The notes under the pieces: model-generated
The model's input: the letters and a program-made list of their open reading frames with translations, nothing else
What the model was told of the DNA's origin: nothing
The model's database searches: none
In this document: piece after piece, positions 47,881-58,845 of the stretch
Layout of the letters: the number at the start of each line of letters is the position of its first letter
Numbering within the stretch: the first letter of the stretch is position 1
Origin: Pyricularia pennisetigena
Lineage: Eukaryota > Ascomycota > Sordariomycetes > Magnaporthales > Pyriculariaceae
Direction of reading: 5' to 3'
Length of the DNA stretch: 64,000 nt
Assembly: GCF_004337985.1 (NCBI RefSeq)
Contig: NW_021940923.1
Coordinates: 845,951-909,950, forward strand
Position numbers and translations under genes: made by a program

Positions 47881-50800
47881 CCCGACCTGTCTTGATGCTG
47901 GCCGGGACGTCGGTGATGGCAAGGGAACGGCCTTCGGTCACCAACACGCACACAATGGTGCTTGTCGTTGGCGAGCAATACCGTGTATGTATTCCGGGAG
48001 TCCTTTCTTTTTTCTTGCTCTGCTCGACACCCGAGAAGCGTTTGAGTCGTTCGGCGCCAAATGCGAGTGAAGCGATAATATTTGGTGTGGTTAAATTTAA
48101 GCCAGTAGCGTTTTTTTTTTTCGGGGCTACTCGTCCGCGGTCGATCTGGTGCCGCGTGTCGGCTGCGGCTGATCGTACGAATCTAAGACTCGAAGTAGGC
48201 GAAACGCCGGCCGGTTTTTGTTTTGTTTCTCTTCTTCGCTCGCTTAGATCAAACCAATTTGGCCATGAGGAATTTGATATCAGGATCCTTCAATTCAGTG
48301 AAGAACTGGATGGTCCCGGGGCTTGACACGGCGGCGACAAGGGGAAAATTGCGATATGCGGCAGGCGGGCCACGCTGGCGACGGGGGGTTGGTGTGTCAG
48401 ACGGATTTGTTGAGTTGGAGCGATTCTGAGTTTAGTTTCGGCTGGTGTCAATGTCTTGGGCGCCAGAAGCTCGCTGGTAGATGGATGTCCTGCTGCAGCG
48501 ATTTGTCGATGGGGACAGCAGGTAAAGGATGATTAATTCGAAAGAAAAACGACCCTTGGAACAGTGTCAGATTCGTTAATGGGGTCCAATGTGATTGTAT
48601 GGAATCGTGACCTTTTGGGTCCGACAGCCCGTTTTTCAGGAATCGAAGTAAAGGTCGACCTTGTTGATCGAGTCGTGGGATTGATGAAAAAGAATGGGGG
48701 TGAGCGGCCGGGGTGGAGGCGGTGACTGGGCCCTGATGGATATGCGGCGGCCAGTAACAAGCGCCGATAGGCAGCCGGAAGTGGAGAGGGACGAATTTTG
48801 GCTCTGCAATCCCGCTTGTCCGCCAAGTCTGTGTTCTTCCCATTTGCCAGCCAGCGGCCTAACATGCCAGACCTTAAAAAACGAAAAAGTAACACAACTA
48901 GACTTGACGGGCAGGGGTGGCGAGGGTAGGGGTTGCCGGCAAAATCGGGGTCCTTCGGATTGCACAGACTGGGAGCTTGCGTGCTCATTTTACGATTTTG
49001 TACCTATTTTAATAGATGTCTACGTACGGGTACCTCGTGCGTCCACCCATTTCCGGGCCTTGCCTGTACTGTACTGTATAAGCACAGTGTCTGGCGTCCG
49101 GGACGAGATGGGGCAACTTGGGCAGAAAGAGAGACCCTGCTAGCATTGAAAGAGGCGCACAGAAAAGGCATGTTTTCGCGTCTGAGCATCACTTCACGAA
49201 AGCCACACGCAGAAATTAAATGGAAAGAACATCTTCAGCAAGCACTATACGGAGTATTATGACGGGTTTGATGAAATGCAACGCCACCAAAAAGTTTGGA
49301 GGGTGCGAGGACTTGTTTGGTTGTAGGTATGGATAGATAGTAGGGCAGACAGGGTGGGTGCTAGGTAAATGGTTACCCACCGGCGAACAACTACCGAGTG
49401 CCTCTTAGGTACGTACGTATGGGGCCAGGGAAACTTGGGTACCTTACGGGCAGTAATTACACACCTAGCCAGATAAGTTAAAGTGTAAGCAACTAGCACA
49501 TATTGTGCCATAGTATATGGCTTTGGCTTTTTGTTTGTTTATGCCACACGGTGTTGTAATGCTGTCAATCCAGCTCGACCCGCAGCATTGAACAGCACCG
49601 CTAGTATAGATAAGGTAAGTAAACAGTCGCTCACGGTCCCGAACCCGACGAGATCTTGACCGCGACTTTGCGATATACGACGCCTACTCGTCAAATAAAG
49701 CGACCTCCACAACACCCGTCGACTCACAAGAGTTCAGGGGCTGTTTTATTTTTTTCTTCTTATGTGGCTTTCCTCTTGCTTCTTTGCTCCCGTTGTTTTT
49801 TTCTGTTTTTTTCTCCCTGTTCCACCTAAGGCTAACCCAAGCTAGAAGCTATCTCACGTTTGGAGGGGTTGGACGTTTCGCTAAATGCATGGCCCATGCT
49901 TTTCATCTTCAGTCAGCAGGCGTTGTTGAACTCTAAAGGTGGCCAGGACGAACCGTTGGAGCATCGATCCCGGCTGGTGACTGACAGACTCATTTACGCC
50001 AGCTGCAACTAAACTGCCAACGGGTACCCACGGACTCTTTTGGCTACATCAACTGACATTAATGTTTGCAGACGGCGTTGCTTTTGTTCCTTTGGTGGCA
50101 TTTGACAAGTTGCTGATTGCTAAGAAAGGTGTCACCTGCCCATCGACTTGTCTTGTTTTATTTTGTCGTATCGGCAACTCCCCCGGGCCCCGTATCCCAC
50201 GAGTTGCTTTTGTATGGTATGAGGCGAATCTTTTACAAGTAGATTACACCATTTGCACTGCGGGCCGCATGAATTGCGAGAGTGGCCTGCTTTTTTTTTT
50301 TTCTTTGTTGTTGTTGCCAATGTGCGAACCCGGTACCCTAATGGTTACATGTACGTATATATAGGACACACACATCCTCTCCAACAACGCCATGGCTTGC
50401 GTTACCTGTCTACTGCACGAATGACCGGAGGCTATGTAGTTAAGCCTAAACTCTTTGTGCACTCGGTGTACACCCTGTGAATAACAAGAATGCGATTGAG
50501 TGTACTCAAGACGCGAGACGTTACCTTTTAGCGACCTCGAGTACATAACCCTGCTTACCTAGCAACCGCTGACCAAATGCTCAAAACGCCTCAGACCGTC
50601 ATTTTCAACCCATTCACTGTGGAGAAGACTTTTTACTTCTTCACGTTTCTTTTTTGTTTACTGCTCTACTTGGAGAGAGAGAGAGAGAGAGATAACCAAA
50701 GCAACCCCTCCTGGAGCAGACTTTGCGGATGAACAAGATCGATTTGATAGCAGCTGTTGCTGACGAGCCAATCGGTTTTTCGAACCTACAACTGACCCAG

Positions 50801-51688
50801 ACTTTGATTCGCAACAACCACCCGGCAGTCGCCGCATTGCGGATGAGAGACTTCCAATCATTAGATGCTTCCAGCCGTCGTGTACGTAGCTTTGAATCTT
50901 ATCCGATTTAAGGCTCCCACCCGTCACCCGCGCTCGATCCGATCTATCGAGAGGGAGACGGTGTGTGTGTGCCTATGAAAAGAAAAAACATCCAAATAAA
51001 TTAAGTTGAAAAATCCTATACTTTCTCACAAATAGGGTTGAAACTTGCCGCCTGCATTGTACATCTCTATTGTCCTCTTGAGCTGAGCTTCCCCAGGTCC
51101 CTAGCAAGAGATGTCTGCGTTGTAAATGTAACGTCGCACATTGCCGGGGAGGTTGGCCTAGTCTAGAACAGTTCCACTTTCAATCTGCATCACATCGTTC
51201 ATACGGAGGCGAGCGGTGAGTCAAATTATGTGTGTACAGCATGCACCTGGACTGCTTTTTATATTGTTTGATTCCATTTTATTTTTACTTTTCAGTCTTT
51301 TGTTTTATCTGTGTTTTTCGCGCCTGTGGTCTGGTTGGACGGGTATGCCTGTAAAGATATGCATGTTCTCGCCCCTTGGCACAATGGCTCAAGAATGCAT
51401 ATTCTTTTCTTCCGACGTAGCAGTTTCATCAAACGTTGCTCTGTACATATCTGCCCTCTCCCGACGTAGATGCTCTCTAGTACCCACTTGGCCGATGCAG
51501 GCGTGCACAACATCCGATGATGGCGCCCACATTGGGAGATAAGAAATTTAAAATCAAGCCCAGCACGTCTATTAGGATGATTACTTGACCGATTTTTTTC
51601 ATCAACTGCAACAGTGCAAGCGTCTTTCATGCTTTCCTTGTTTGTTGATAAAAAAAATCCAACATGCTGAAGCTCCGTCCGCCAGGGC
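47881..51688. other. Mga2/Spt23 upstream region and antiporter 3' side
   Basis: About 3.8 kb with no supportable gene. The left third is probably promoter and 5' leader of the Mga2/Spt23 gene. A GA microsatellite lies at about 50673-50692. Short open frames have no family likeness. Confidence 0.45.
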
Positions 51689-53668
51689 TTAAGCCGACGG
51701 ACGTCGGCCACTCTCCTGAAACGATATGCCAGGGCCCGAGGGTCTGGGCCTCGGCTCGCCGTCCCGGGATGATGGCGGCCCTGTGGTGGGCGGCGCTGTG
51801 ATGGGCAACCCCTGGGACGGCGTGAGGATTGCTACTGTGGATGAGCGGCTCAGTGCCTGACCCCACGAGGCCCCCAAGAATTGCTGCGGGAAACGGAAAA
51901 AGATCTTGCCGAAGGGGATACTCAGTCCGTGAACGACCTAACCATGTTGTGTTAGAAAGCCGAACTTGCAACTCGAGGAGAGAATTCGGAACATCGATAC
52001 GTCATACGTCATAATCCCCAAAGTACGTTCGTGGGGCCTCACAGCCGCTTGGCAAACGCCAAGGCGTTCCTGTAAGAGGGGCAGGGTAGTATAGGCCAGG
52101 ATAAAAAAAAATAACGCCGAATATGGCAACTTACAATGCTGCAAACTGCAATGAACCAAACCACGACTCTCAGCATCTCGGTCAATCCTTTGACACTGTT
52201 ATGGTCTCCAAGGCCCATTTCACCAAGCGCTGCGACAAACTCAATCGCCACCTGCAGATAGAATATGGCGGAGACGCCAATGGGGCCAAAGAAGCCCACG
52301 AAAAGCGCCTGCCTCAAGCCACCGCCGTCGTTGTTACCATTACCATTGTGCTCTCCGCTGATCTGCGGAATGAATCGGTGCGCGGCGAGCACGAACGGCA
52401 ACCTGCGCAGGGCCAGGACCAGAACCCCGAGCAATACAAGGCGCCAGATGGGGACCACGTCGTTGTGCAGAAAGCTGTTCCAAGGGCATATGGCCCCATA
52501 CCACATGAAGATTGTAACGTTCACTGTTGGTTACTTTGGTTAGCTCGGGTCCGAATGGAGATCAGAACAAGGGACTCGAAGAATCGAGGCGTCGGCCACG
52601 CGTACACAGCATATCAACCGTCGGCTCGAGCATGTCGTCCAAGGTCTCCAACCGGAACCAGTCATCCCAGGTAAACACATTCCCCGCCACAAAACAGGCG
52701 AGGACGTCATCGCTGCCGAGCATACCGCCAGTGCCAACGATGAAAAGCGCCATGGCAATGGAGGAGACGAGGAAGCTCTCGCGATCCACGAACTTGCGCC
52801 GGTCCGCCCAGTGCAGCAGCTCCTTGGCCACCCAGCCAACCACGGCGCCATATACCGCACCGAAAATGACGACGTAGCCCCAGGTCTCGCCGAACCACAA
52901 GCCCATGGCCGTCGGCGCACCTCCCTGGACGGGAGAGGGATTATTTCCGCCACCGGCGGCTACGTACTTGAGCAGGAAGAGCGGAAGAAACAAGAAGGGA
53001 TACCCGAGCCCATCGTTGGCGCCAGACTCGGCAACAATCAGTCGCTGGAGCTCCTGCGGGACATTATCGTCTGCGAAGCGGCCCTTGACTATCACGCCCG
53101 ACAGCACCGGGTCGGTGGGCGTAACACAGGCCCCGATCGCCATGGCCCACAACACGCCAGTCCCGTCTATTGTGCTCCCTCTAAAAGGCACGACGACGAG
53201 CCCCCAGACCAGCAGGCTCGTCATGAGCCACATTCCCGCCATTACAGGTCCCACTAGAATGGTCAGGGGCCGCCACTGCCGCCGCAGGTACCGGCTGGGG
53301 AGATGTACACCCGCCATCACCAGCTGCACGCCCAGCACCAAGCGGCTGAAACCCAGCGTCACTTCATCCAGAGTAACCTCTGAACCCCCGACATATTCGA
53401 GGGGCCGGATTAGATTTGCTGCGAGTGGGGATAAGGTTACCCCGGCCAAAAGTGAGATGACTGTGGTGGTTGAACCGCCGTTAGTTAATACGAGTCTGAG
53501 TAACCTACCGAGGCTTGAGCATGAAAAGGGGGCGATGAGGGTCGACATACGCGGGTCCGAGAGATACAGTCTGTCCTTTGATACGTACGAGACCAGCCCA
53601 AACAGAGATATCCATGCACCCAGGACGGTGAGCACGATGTTAAAGTTGGTAATTGCTAAAGTCGGCAT
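51689..53668 (-). CDS. Plasma-membrane Na+(K+)/H+ antiporter, Sod2/Nha1 type, 4 exons
   Basis: Predicted CDS complement(join(51689..51937,52135..52523,52606..53460,53551..53668)), 536 aa. It belongs to the CPA1 fungal alkali-metal-cation/proton antiporters that export Na+ or K+. Motifs fitting the family are LISLLAGVTLSP and NLIRPLEYVGGSE in early helices, GACVTPTDPVLS, ESGANDGLGYPF (NDG), GLWFGETWGY, SDDVLACFVAGN, FTWDDWFRLETLDD, FMWYGAICPW, FVGFFGPIGVSAIFYL and VVHGLSIPFGK. The C-terminal tail after the last helix is short (about 75 residues, Pro/Ser-rich), much shorter than in S. cerevisiae Nha1, closer to S. pombe Sod2. Introns are 90 nt (open in frame, CTAAC), 82 nt (CTAAC) and 197 nt (CTAAC). 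All joins restore family motifs. Confidence 0.92.
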
Positions 53669-55050
53669 GTTAATGTCCCTTTGTCAGGTTACCCCAGAGT
53701 CGTCTTTGTTCCTGCGGTGTGTGAGGCCACCGCATAAAGGATGGACAGCAGTGTCGTTTCTTGTTAGCAAATCATGAGGATAATTCGGGGTGTTGGGCGT
53801 TATAGCTGCCGATGCCACCCTGTGGGTTCTGCGAGCTCTCGAAAATGACCGAGAGCGAAGATCTATGTGGCTTTTGAGGGTTTCTAGCGGTAAGTTGACA
53901 AACTTGGCGGAATTGTCAATCGGGTGTTATGGTTACGAATGACGAGTAGAAGCCTCGTTGATGTTGATCTCGGGCGAGGACAAATATATGACGGAAGAGA
54001 GTCAAGTCTGTACGGTATGGTATGGTATAGTATAGCTGATAGGAAGAGATGACAAAAAATTTACTTGAATACCTACCATCTGGTCTAATGTTCGGGTGAA
54101 GAAATATCAGCAAGGATATTCGCTGTATTGTTTCGGTTCCCCGCGCTTGCCACCCCCATGAAAATTAGCACTTCCGTCAGCTTACCAACAGAAACACCCA
54201 GAAGGAAACCTGCAACAATTGTTTCTGGTCCTTATCTCTATTCGTGATGGTCCTGAGATGCAAGGCTACCCTAGCTTGCATACCGAGGTACATTAGTCTG
54301 ATCAACTGACTTGTCCTTACCCCGCCGCACACGACTTTGCTACGTACACTATAGAATGTGAGGCGATGCTATTAGTTTGAACCTCAAAAAAAAAAAAAAA
54401 AAAAAAGGCAATTTCCCCTCTAACCGGGTTGAAAGGTGGAAAACACCCCTGGTCTTTCTGCACTGTTCAGGGGCTTGGAAACTTTCGCCTGATACCATGA
54501 TATAGTACATTATTTGATTTAATAGAGCCTGCTTTACCTAGTTGCGTATACCAGCTACTTGTAATGTTTACAACCACATCCCTCCCTTAAATATATATAT
54601 AATTCGTAGATAAGGCAGGTAGCATCTATCTATGGACATGCTGAGTTTTGCCGGACTATTACTCCCATTGCACTGTTCGCATATTGTCAGTGTTCCAGGT
54701 TACAAAACCAAGCTCAGACAAAAACCGGAACGATCAAGTAACAACTCGTTGTAAAATCCATAGGGTATATCTCGGCTAAACAAAACAAAGGCACATGCAA
54801 TTACATAATGTAACGACAAGTACCAACAAAACAAAAGAACTTGTCAAAGTCAGGGTGCTAAACCTCGTCCTTGCGCCATCTTTCAACTGAGAGTCATAGA
54901 TAGAGTCATGCCGCCAGAAAAAAAAAAAAAGTCGGGAGTACATGCCAAAACAATTACTCAAGGTGATGAGAAAAACCCAGCGATCAGTGTGCTGCAACCC
55001 CCGCACTCTCCACCCAAAGGCAACCAACACCTTCATGTTATTTCCACTCC
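53669..55050. other. Antiporter upstream region and RNase H1 3' side
   Basis: About 1.4 kb between tandem minus-strand genes. It holds a poly-A run near 54386-54406, an AT-rich tract near 54590-54602, and presumably the antiporter promoter next to 53669. No supportable ORF. Confidence 0.5.
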
Positions 55051-56228
55051 TCAGCTTGCCTGTGCAAGTCTAGCCATCTTGGCCCCTTCGACTGCCAGGA
55101 GGTCGGCCTGCACATTGCCCTCAGTGGCTGCATGTCCCTTCACCCAAACAAACTCAGTCTTGACACCACGCTTCTCTCTCTGCTCTATAAGTCGCCTGAT
55201 TGGTTGGATCAAGTCTTTGTTCATGACCTCCTTGCCTGCGCTCGTGGTCCAGTTCGAAGTCTGCCACTTCTTGTACCAGTCGCAGACGCAGCTGATGCTG
55301 TATTTTGAATCGGAAAATATCCGGACGCCTTCGTTCGCCCCGAGGGATTGGAGAGCGCGCAGTATTGCCGTAAGTTCAGCACGTTGGTTTGTTTGAGGTC
55401 CATTGTGAAGTTGTTCCGAGAGGTTCCTGTGTTTTAAACGCCTAGTTAGCGAGCCGTGTTTGTATAGAGAGCCAAAATAGTAGGACGTCTTGACCCACCT
55501 GGGATCCCCAAAACCAAAGAACACCCCAACACCAGCCGCCGAATTCTTTTTACCGTTGCCCATACTGCTCCCGTCCGTGTAGACTTCCGTCATACCATCG
55601 GATGCTGTCTTAGCCTTCTTGACAGGCGGCTCATCAAAATCGTCCAGCTCGACTTCGCTGCTGGCCTCTTCTTCGCCTTCATCTCCGTCATCGTCTTCCT
55701 CGTCTTCCTCATCTTCCACATCTTCCTCTGCTTCCGACGCCGGAGCAGTTGGCTTTTGTGTCCTAGGTCCAAACACACGCATAAACTCTTCTGCCTCGGC
55801 CCTCGTCGAGAACTTCTTGTACTTGGGTCCCTTTACTCCCGTGTATGCCCTCTGCGCCTCGTTCCAATCCGTGTATACGCCAGGACGGTTACCGATCGCG
55901 ACGGCGTAGTACTTTTCCGACTTATCCGAGTTGCCGCCTGGATTCTGGCCCGCTACAAAGGCCTCTGCTTCTGCGAGGGTGAGAAAGCTTTTATCTATGA
56001 GCAGAGGGGGTTATTTTAAGTCAGAAAACTAGAAAATACTGGAAGCGGGGTTCGCAGCACTCCGGCCTTGGAGCACCTACAGGAAGCCCCAGGATACCCC
56101 GATATCATCCTTTGGCAATCCGGCCAGTGAAGATATACACCTGGACTGTAGCCCACTCGTACTGCATAGTACTTGGGTGCTTTCTTGTCCAACTTCCGCT
56201 TTTTGCTTTGGTCAATTTTAGGGGCCAT
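55051..56228 (-). CDS. Ribonuclease H1 with two hybrid-binding domains, 3 exons
   Basis: Predicted CDS complement(join(55051..55426,55499..55994,56081..56228)), 339 aa. RNase H1 cleaves RNA in RNA-DNA hybrids. Two N-terminal hybrid-binding (viroplasmin-like) domains are visible: KYYAVRVGYSPGVYLHW (about 18-65) and KYYAVAIGNRPGVYTDW (about 84-130). A strongly acidic linker (runs of Glu/Asp) follows, then the RNase H fold with VYTDGSS (first Asp), NQRAELTAILRAL (Glu), FSDSKYS (Asp) and VWVKGHAATEGNVQAD (His and last Asp). All catalytic residues are present. Introns are 86 nt (phase 1, CTGAC) and 72 nt (phase 2, GTGGGT donor, CTAAC). The second is open in frame and lies between the first Asp and the Glu. 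No clear mitochondrial presequence is seen. Confidence 0.93.
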
Positions 56229-57483
56229 GATGGCTGTCGTGTCAAAGTGTGGATATGAGAGTACAACGGCGAGAGCGGGCGGGACAGGCAAATCAGCCAG
56301 GTCTTGTTGAGGGACTTTAAAACAATCGAGTGCCTGCGCTTCGTCGCGAAAACGGTTGCTGCCAGCGAATTCAATATAGCGTCGACGGGCCCTATAAGCC
56401 AAGCCGTTCCCTTGGACGAAAATCGTGATGGATGCGGAGTGACGTCCCAGGCTGTAAACAGACGCGCGTACACTGGCAGCAGCATGCAGGGTCGTGAGCG
56501 TTCGAGACGTAGCTAGAGGATGTCGTGGCCGTAGAGCCAGCTTTGTTTGGAGTCAAAGGAATCCCATTGTTCCCGCACTCTAGTGGAAATTCGGCGCAAC
56601 GAGGCAATTCAGGGTTCTTCGTCTCAGTAGAAGTCTTGGTCGCCTACTGCTAGCGTCGCAAATATCGCAATAATTCAATTGCAAGAAGTACCACGGGCAA
56701 GCGAAAACGGGTTGCGCAAACTTGATGATTCAATGGAGGGGCAAACGCGCGATTGCACCGTCGACGGTAGAAGAGGAAGCGTCCAATGTAGGTCAGGCAA
56801 GCAGATCGCCTGGTTGCGACCTTTTGAACTCCACTCCGGCCCAGCCCGTGCTGAGGGGAAAGTGAAAAAACCGATACTGCTCATCAGATTCTAATCGAGG
56901 CTGACTCAGCACCTCCTTGAACAATTTAAGAACTACATGAACCGCAATGTTGGCATACTTGAATTAACAAAGGTACTCCCCAACACGGACATGTATTTAT
57001 ACAAGTGCTATCTTGTGATCATGCGTAAACACGCAAAATACTGTATAGAGACTTGGACCAAAGTGAAGTATGGGAGAGGTAGGTACTTAGGCAAGGTCAT
57101 TGACCCGCATAATCTCATTTGCAATAGCTGGGTATCTAGTAAATGCTGCAATGTTGTCCCTGACGCCGCCTGACTCCGTAAAATCCGATGCAATGTTGTT
57201 GCCGTGATCTGCATCGTTATGTTTACCCGATGCTGGCGTTCTTATTGCTAGATTCGAGAAAGAAAACATGCGTAAAAGAAAATAAAAGAGAGAGAGAGAA
57301 AAAAAAAGAGAGAGAGAGAGAGAAAGAAACAAACTCAAAAGAGGACTACCTAAACCCTCTAACTGTGTCCTCCAAAAGAAGAGAGTAAGAAAAATGAAAA
57401 CCTGGTAAACTAAAGCTGCTCCATGACCTCAGTGAGCAAGTTCGATAGGTTGTAGTGAGTCAGCGGTAAAACAAATGATACAC
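56229..57483. other. RNase H1 upstream region and TAD3 3' side
   Basis: About 1.25 kb between tandem minus-strand genes, with a GA-rich tract at 57284-57330. No supportable ORF. Confidence 0.5.
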
Positions 57484-58845
57484 TCAAGCGTGGATTTCGG
57501 GTGATAGCGTCTCCGGCTCGAGTTCAGGAGACGGCGGTTCCCATTCCCAGCCCAGCAAACTCCAGTTGAGTTCACGGCGCCAGAAGAGACCAAGACCGTG
57601 ACCACCGCCGAGTCTATCGGTGAGCCCAGGATACATGCTCTCATCTAAAATGCGGTCCTCGGAACAGATTCCGCCCGTAAGTGGCATTCGCTGAGCAAGA
57701 ATGACTTTGCCCATGCGCGAGTGCAGGATCGACATAGAGCACATTACGCACGGCTCGTGGGTCAGATAGAGCTCAAGGCCATGGCAGAGATACCCTTCCG
57801 GCGATGGGTGATCGTCATCGAAGACCCTGCGTTCCTCGTCGAGCATCGGCTCGTCCTGGAACGGATCGAAATCCACAGATAGCGGCGCGTTCGAAAGCGA
57901 GGGACCCTGTCGGTTCTCGGCACGTACCAGCTTGCGTGCCACCATACTGATGGCTCGGAGCACAGCATGAGCCATAGGGTTTCCGGTACAGCAGCCAGTC
58001 TCCTGTCCGCCTGGTTGGTGAGACCACCGAGCATCCCCCGCCAGGGCAACAAGCTTGGTCTCGCCGGTTTCCAAGCGCTGGACGATGCACGCACCGACCG
58101 CTATGCCGAACCCAGCTGCAAGCGTTTTACTTGCCACCTTGTGAGCGAGGGCCATCCATATAGCCGCGTCTGAAGAAACCTCGTCTGTTGCCCTGGCTAC
58201 TATGCTAGGATGCGGACCGAGAGGGTTATTCTTTCGATATACTGTAGGCCAGAAATGATTGCACCAGAGAGCAGCTTGGACCTGTGATGTCGGAGGAAGC
58301 AGCGGAACGGGGATGCTAGCCATGAACACATCTTCTTCGTCCATGCCCTCGATCTTGGAAAGCCGATCAAATACATCCTCCAACTCGAAAAGAGACTCCA
58401 GACCAATCATTATGTAAACGTACGGAGCTTTGCCCGTGTGCATCTGTCGTGTCTGAACCATCTCGTTCATGAACTGCGACTTGAGGTGTACTGGTAAGTC
58501 GCACGGCTTGGAGCATCGACGGAGGTGAGACATGCCCTTAACAACATCCTCTGGTAACACGTTATGCAACATGCTGTAGCATACAGTTCAAGTCAGTATA
58601 GGGAAGAATAGTATAATACAATGAAGACGAAGAGTCTGGGCAGGGATGTACGCGTACTTGACCACCGAGCTAGTAGCCTTGAGGGGAGCGCGCGTGATGA
58701 GAGCCTGGCCGTATACATGGTCGTCTCGAATCTCGAGAGTGGTTTTGAGGGGTATGAGGACTCCGTGGTCGGCTATAGGCGGCAGCAGATCCTGCACTAG
58801 CTGGTCCTTGGTCCGGATTACGTCGGATATATCCACATCATCCAT
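57484..58845 (-). CDS. Tad3, non-catalytic subunit of tRNA A34 adenosine deaminase, 2 exons
   Basis: Predicted CDS complement(join(57484..58573,58658..58845)), 425 aa. Tad2-Tad3 converts wobble adenosine 34 of tRNAs to inosine and is usually essential. The C-terminal half is a cytidine/deoxycytidylate-deaminase fold with the zinc motif MAHAVLRAI (about 262-270), where Val replaces the catalytic Glu of HAE as known for Tad3, and LTHEPCVMCSMSILHSRMGK (about 330-350). An acidic insert separates them. The N-terminal half (TKDQLVQDLLPPIAD, DDHVYGQALITRAP) fits the Tad3 extension. The intron is 84 nt, phase 2 (GTACGC donor, CTGAC branch). The start is the first in-frame ATG (58845). Upstream the frame stays open to 58965 without an ATG, so an additional 5' exon cannot be excluded. 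Confidence 0.9.
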
